Below are positions 7,668 through 8,272 of a DNA stretch of 8,272 bases, one piece after another; positions within the stretch are counted from its first letter, which is position 1, and each line of letters starts with the position of its first letter. This DNA comes from Actinomycetes bacterium (GTDB taxonomy: Bacteria; Actinomycetota; Actinomycetes; Actinomycetales; Cellulomonadaceae): positions 1 through 8,272 of the forward strand of contig JAEYXM010000038.1 in the NCBI GenBank assembly GCA_023428465.1, read 5' to 3'. The translations under genes and the position numbers were made by a program. Under the pieces are notes generated by a model, which saw only the letters and a list, made by a program, of their open reading frames with translations, did no database searches and was not told where the DNA came from.

Positions 7668-8272
7668 TCAGTTGCCGGTGAGCTTCTCGCGCAGCGCGGC
7701 GAGCGCCTCGTCCGACGCGAGCGTGCCGGTGGCCTCGGTCTCGACCGCGGACGAGTAGGAGCTCGCAGCACCCTCCGACGCGGAGCCGGCGGCCTCGGCG
7801 TCGGCCTGCAGCGCCTCGGCGACCTGCTTCTTGTGCGCCTCCCAACGCTCGTGGGCGGTCGCGTACTGCGCCTCCCATGCCTCGCGCTGGGTCTCGTAGC
7901 CGGGCAGCCACTCGTTCGTCTCCGGGTCGAAGCCCTCGGGGTACTTGTAGTTGCCCTTGTCGTCGTACTCCGCCGCCATGCCGTACAGGGCCGGGTCGAA
8001 GTCCTCGCTCGCCGGGTCGACGCCCTCGTTCGCCTGCTTCAGCGACAGCGAGATGCGGCGACGGTCGAGGTCGATGTCGATGACCTTGACGAAGGTCTCG
8101 TCACCCACGTTGACGACCTGCTCGGGCAGCTCGACGTGACGCTGCGCCAGCTCGGAGATGTGCACGAGGCCCTCGATGCCGTCCTCGACGCGCACGAACG
8201 CACCGAACGGGACGAGCTTGGTGACCTTGCCGGGCACGACCTGGCCGATGGCGTGCGTCCGGGCGAACGCCT
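7668..8272 (-). CDS. rpsA: 30S ribosomal protein S1 (C-terminal part, 5' end beyond window)
   Basis: S1 binds mRNA on the small ribosomal subunit and helps initiation, although its role may be smaller on leaderless messages such as those predicted here for uvrB and coaE. The visible 200 residues begin AFARTHAIGQ and contain the last S1 RNA-binding domain: PGKVTKLVPFGAFVRV, EGLVHISELA, VGDETFVKVIDID and RRRISLSLKQ. The tail after this domain is acidic and Ala-rich, with the FDPALYGMAAEYDDKG and PEGFDPETNEW segments typical of actinobacterial S1. It ends LREKLTGN. The reading frame continues past the right edge, so the true start is not seen; a GTG at 8237 is internal. Confidence 0.97.
   Translation of the reverse strand, partial: AFARTHAIGQVVPGKVTKLVPFGAFVRVEDGIEGLVHISELAQRHVELPEQVVNVGDETFVKVIDIDLDRRRISLSLKQANEGVDPASEDFDPALYGMAAEYDDKGNYKYPEGFDPETNEWLPGYETQREAWEAQYATAHERWEAHKKQVAEALQADAEAAGSASEGAASSYSSAVETEATGTLASDEALAALREKLTGN

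Noticed and set aside
7498..7911. Extended coaE frame or fusion reaching into rpsA
   Set aside because: It runs through the rpsA terminator and overlaps rpsA in another frame; the residues before the P-loop region match no domain.

Overview
The window looks like chromosomal DNA of a high-GC actinobacterium. Gene content, the rpsA-coaE-uvrB-terC order, Hanks-kinase type and start-codon usage suggest Cellulomonas or a close relative in the Micrococcales (inference; no ribosomal RNA is present to settle it). There are no mobile elements, CRISPR arrays or tRNAs, and no gene-free stretch reaches 300 bases.

Layout from the right edge in the transcribed (-) direction: the 3' end of rpsA (ribosomal protein S1) and its strong UUCG-loop terminator; a dyad-rich spacer; coaE (last step of CoA synthesis), whose promoter implies a leaderless mRNA; then, on the + strand and meeting coaE tail to tail with 2 bases between stop codons, a small secreted protein (called B). 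Divergent from B is uvrB (nucleotide excision repair), also apparently leaderless, with a good match to the LexA-independent PafBC/RecA-NDp DNA-damage promoter. Downstream of uvrB is a second small secreted protein (A), a diverged paralogue of B, ending in a large hairpin terminator. Next comes a TerC-family membrane protein preceded by a convincing yybP-ykoY manganese riboswitch with a readable translational switch. The left end holds a membrane-anchored Ser/Thr protein kinase whose stop codon overlaps the start of a lipoprotein-like gene that runs off the window.

Functionally, rpsA, coaE and uvrB are housekeeping genes. The TerC gene and its riboswitch form a self-contained Mn2+-responsive efflux unit. 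The kinase and lipoprotein form a translationally coupled envelope pair. The least understood part is the A/B pair flanking uvrB: both have a signal peptide, a domain with two matching cysteines, a low-complexity linker (Pro-Thr in A, Gly-Asp-Pro in B) and a similar C-terminal tail. Both are also preceded by an identical 11-base element 90-91 bases before the start codon. I regard this as the most likely undescribed system in the window.
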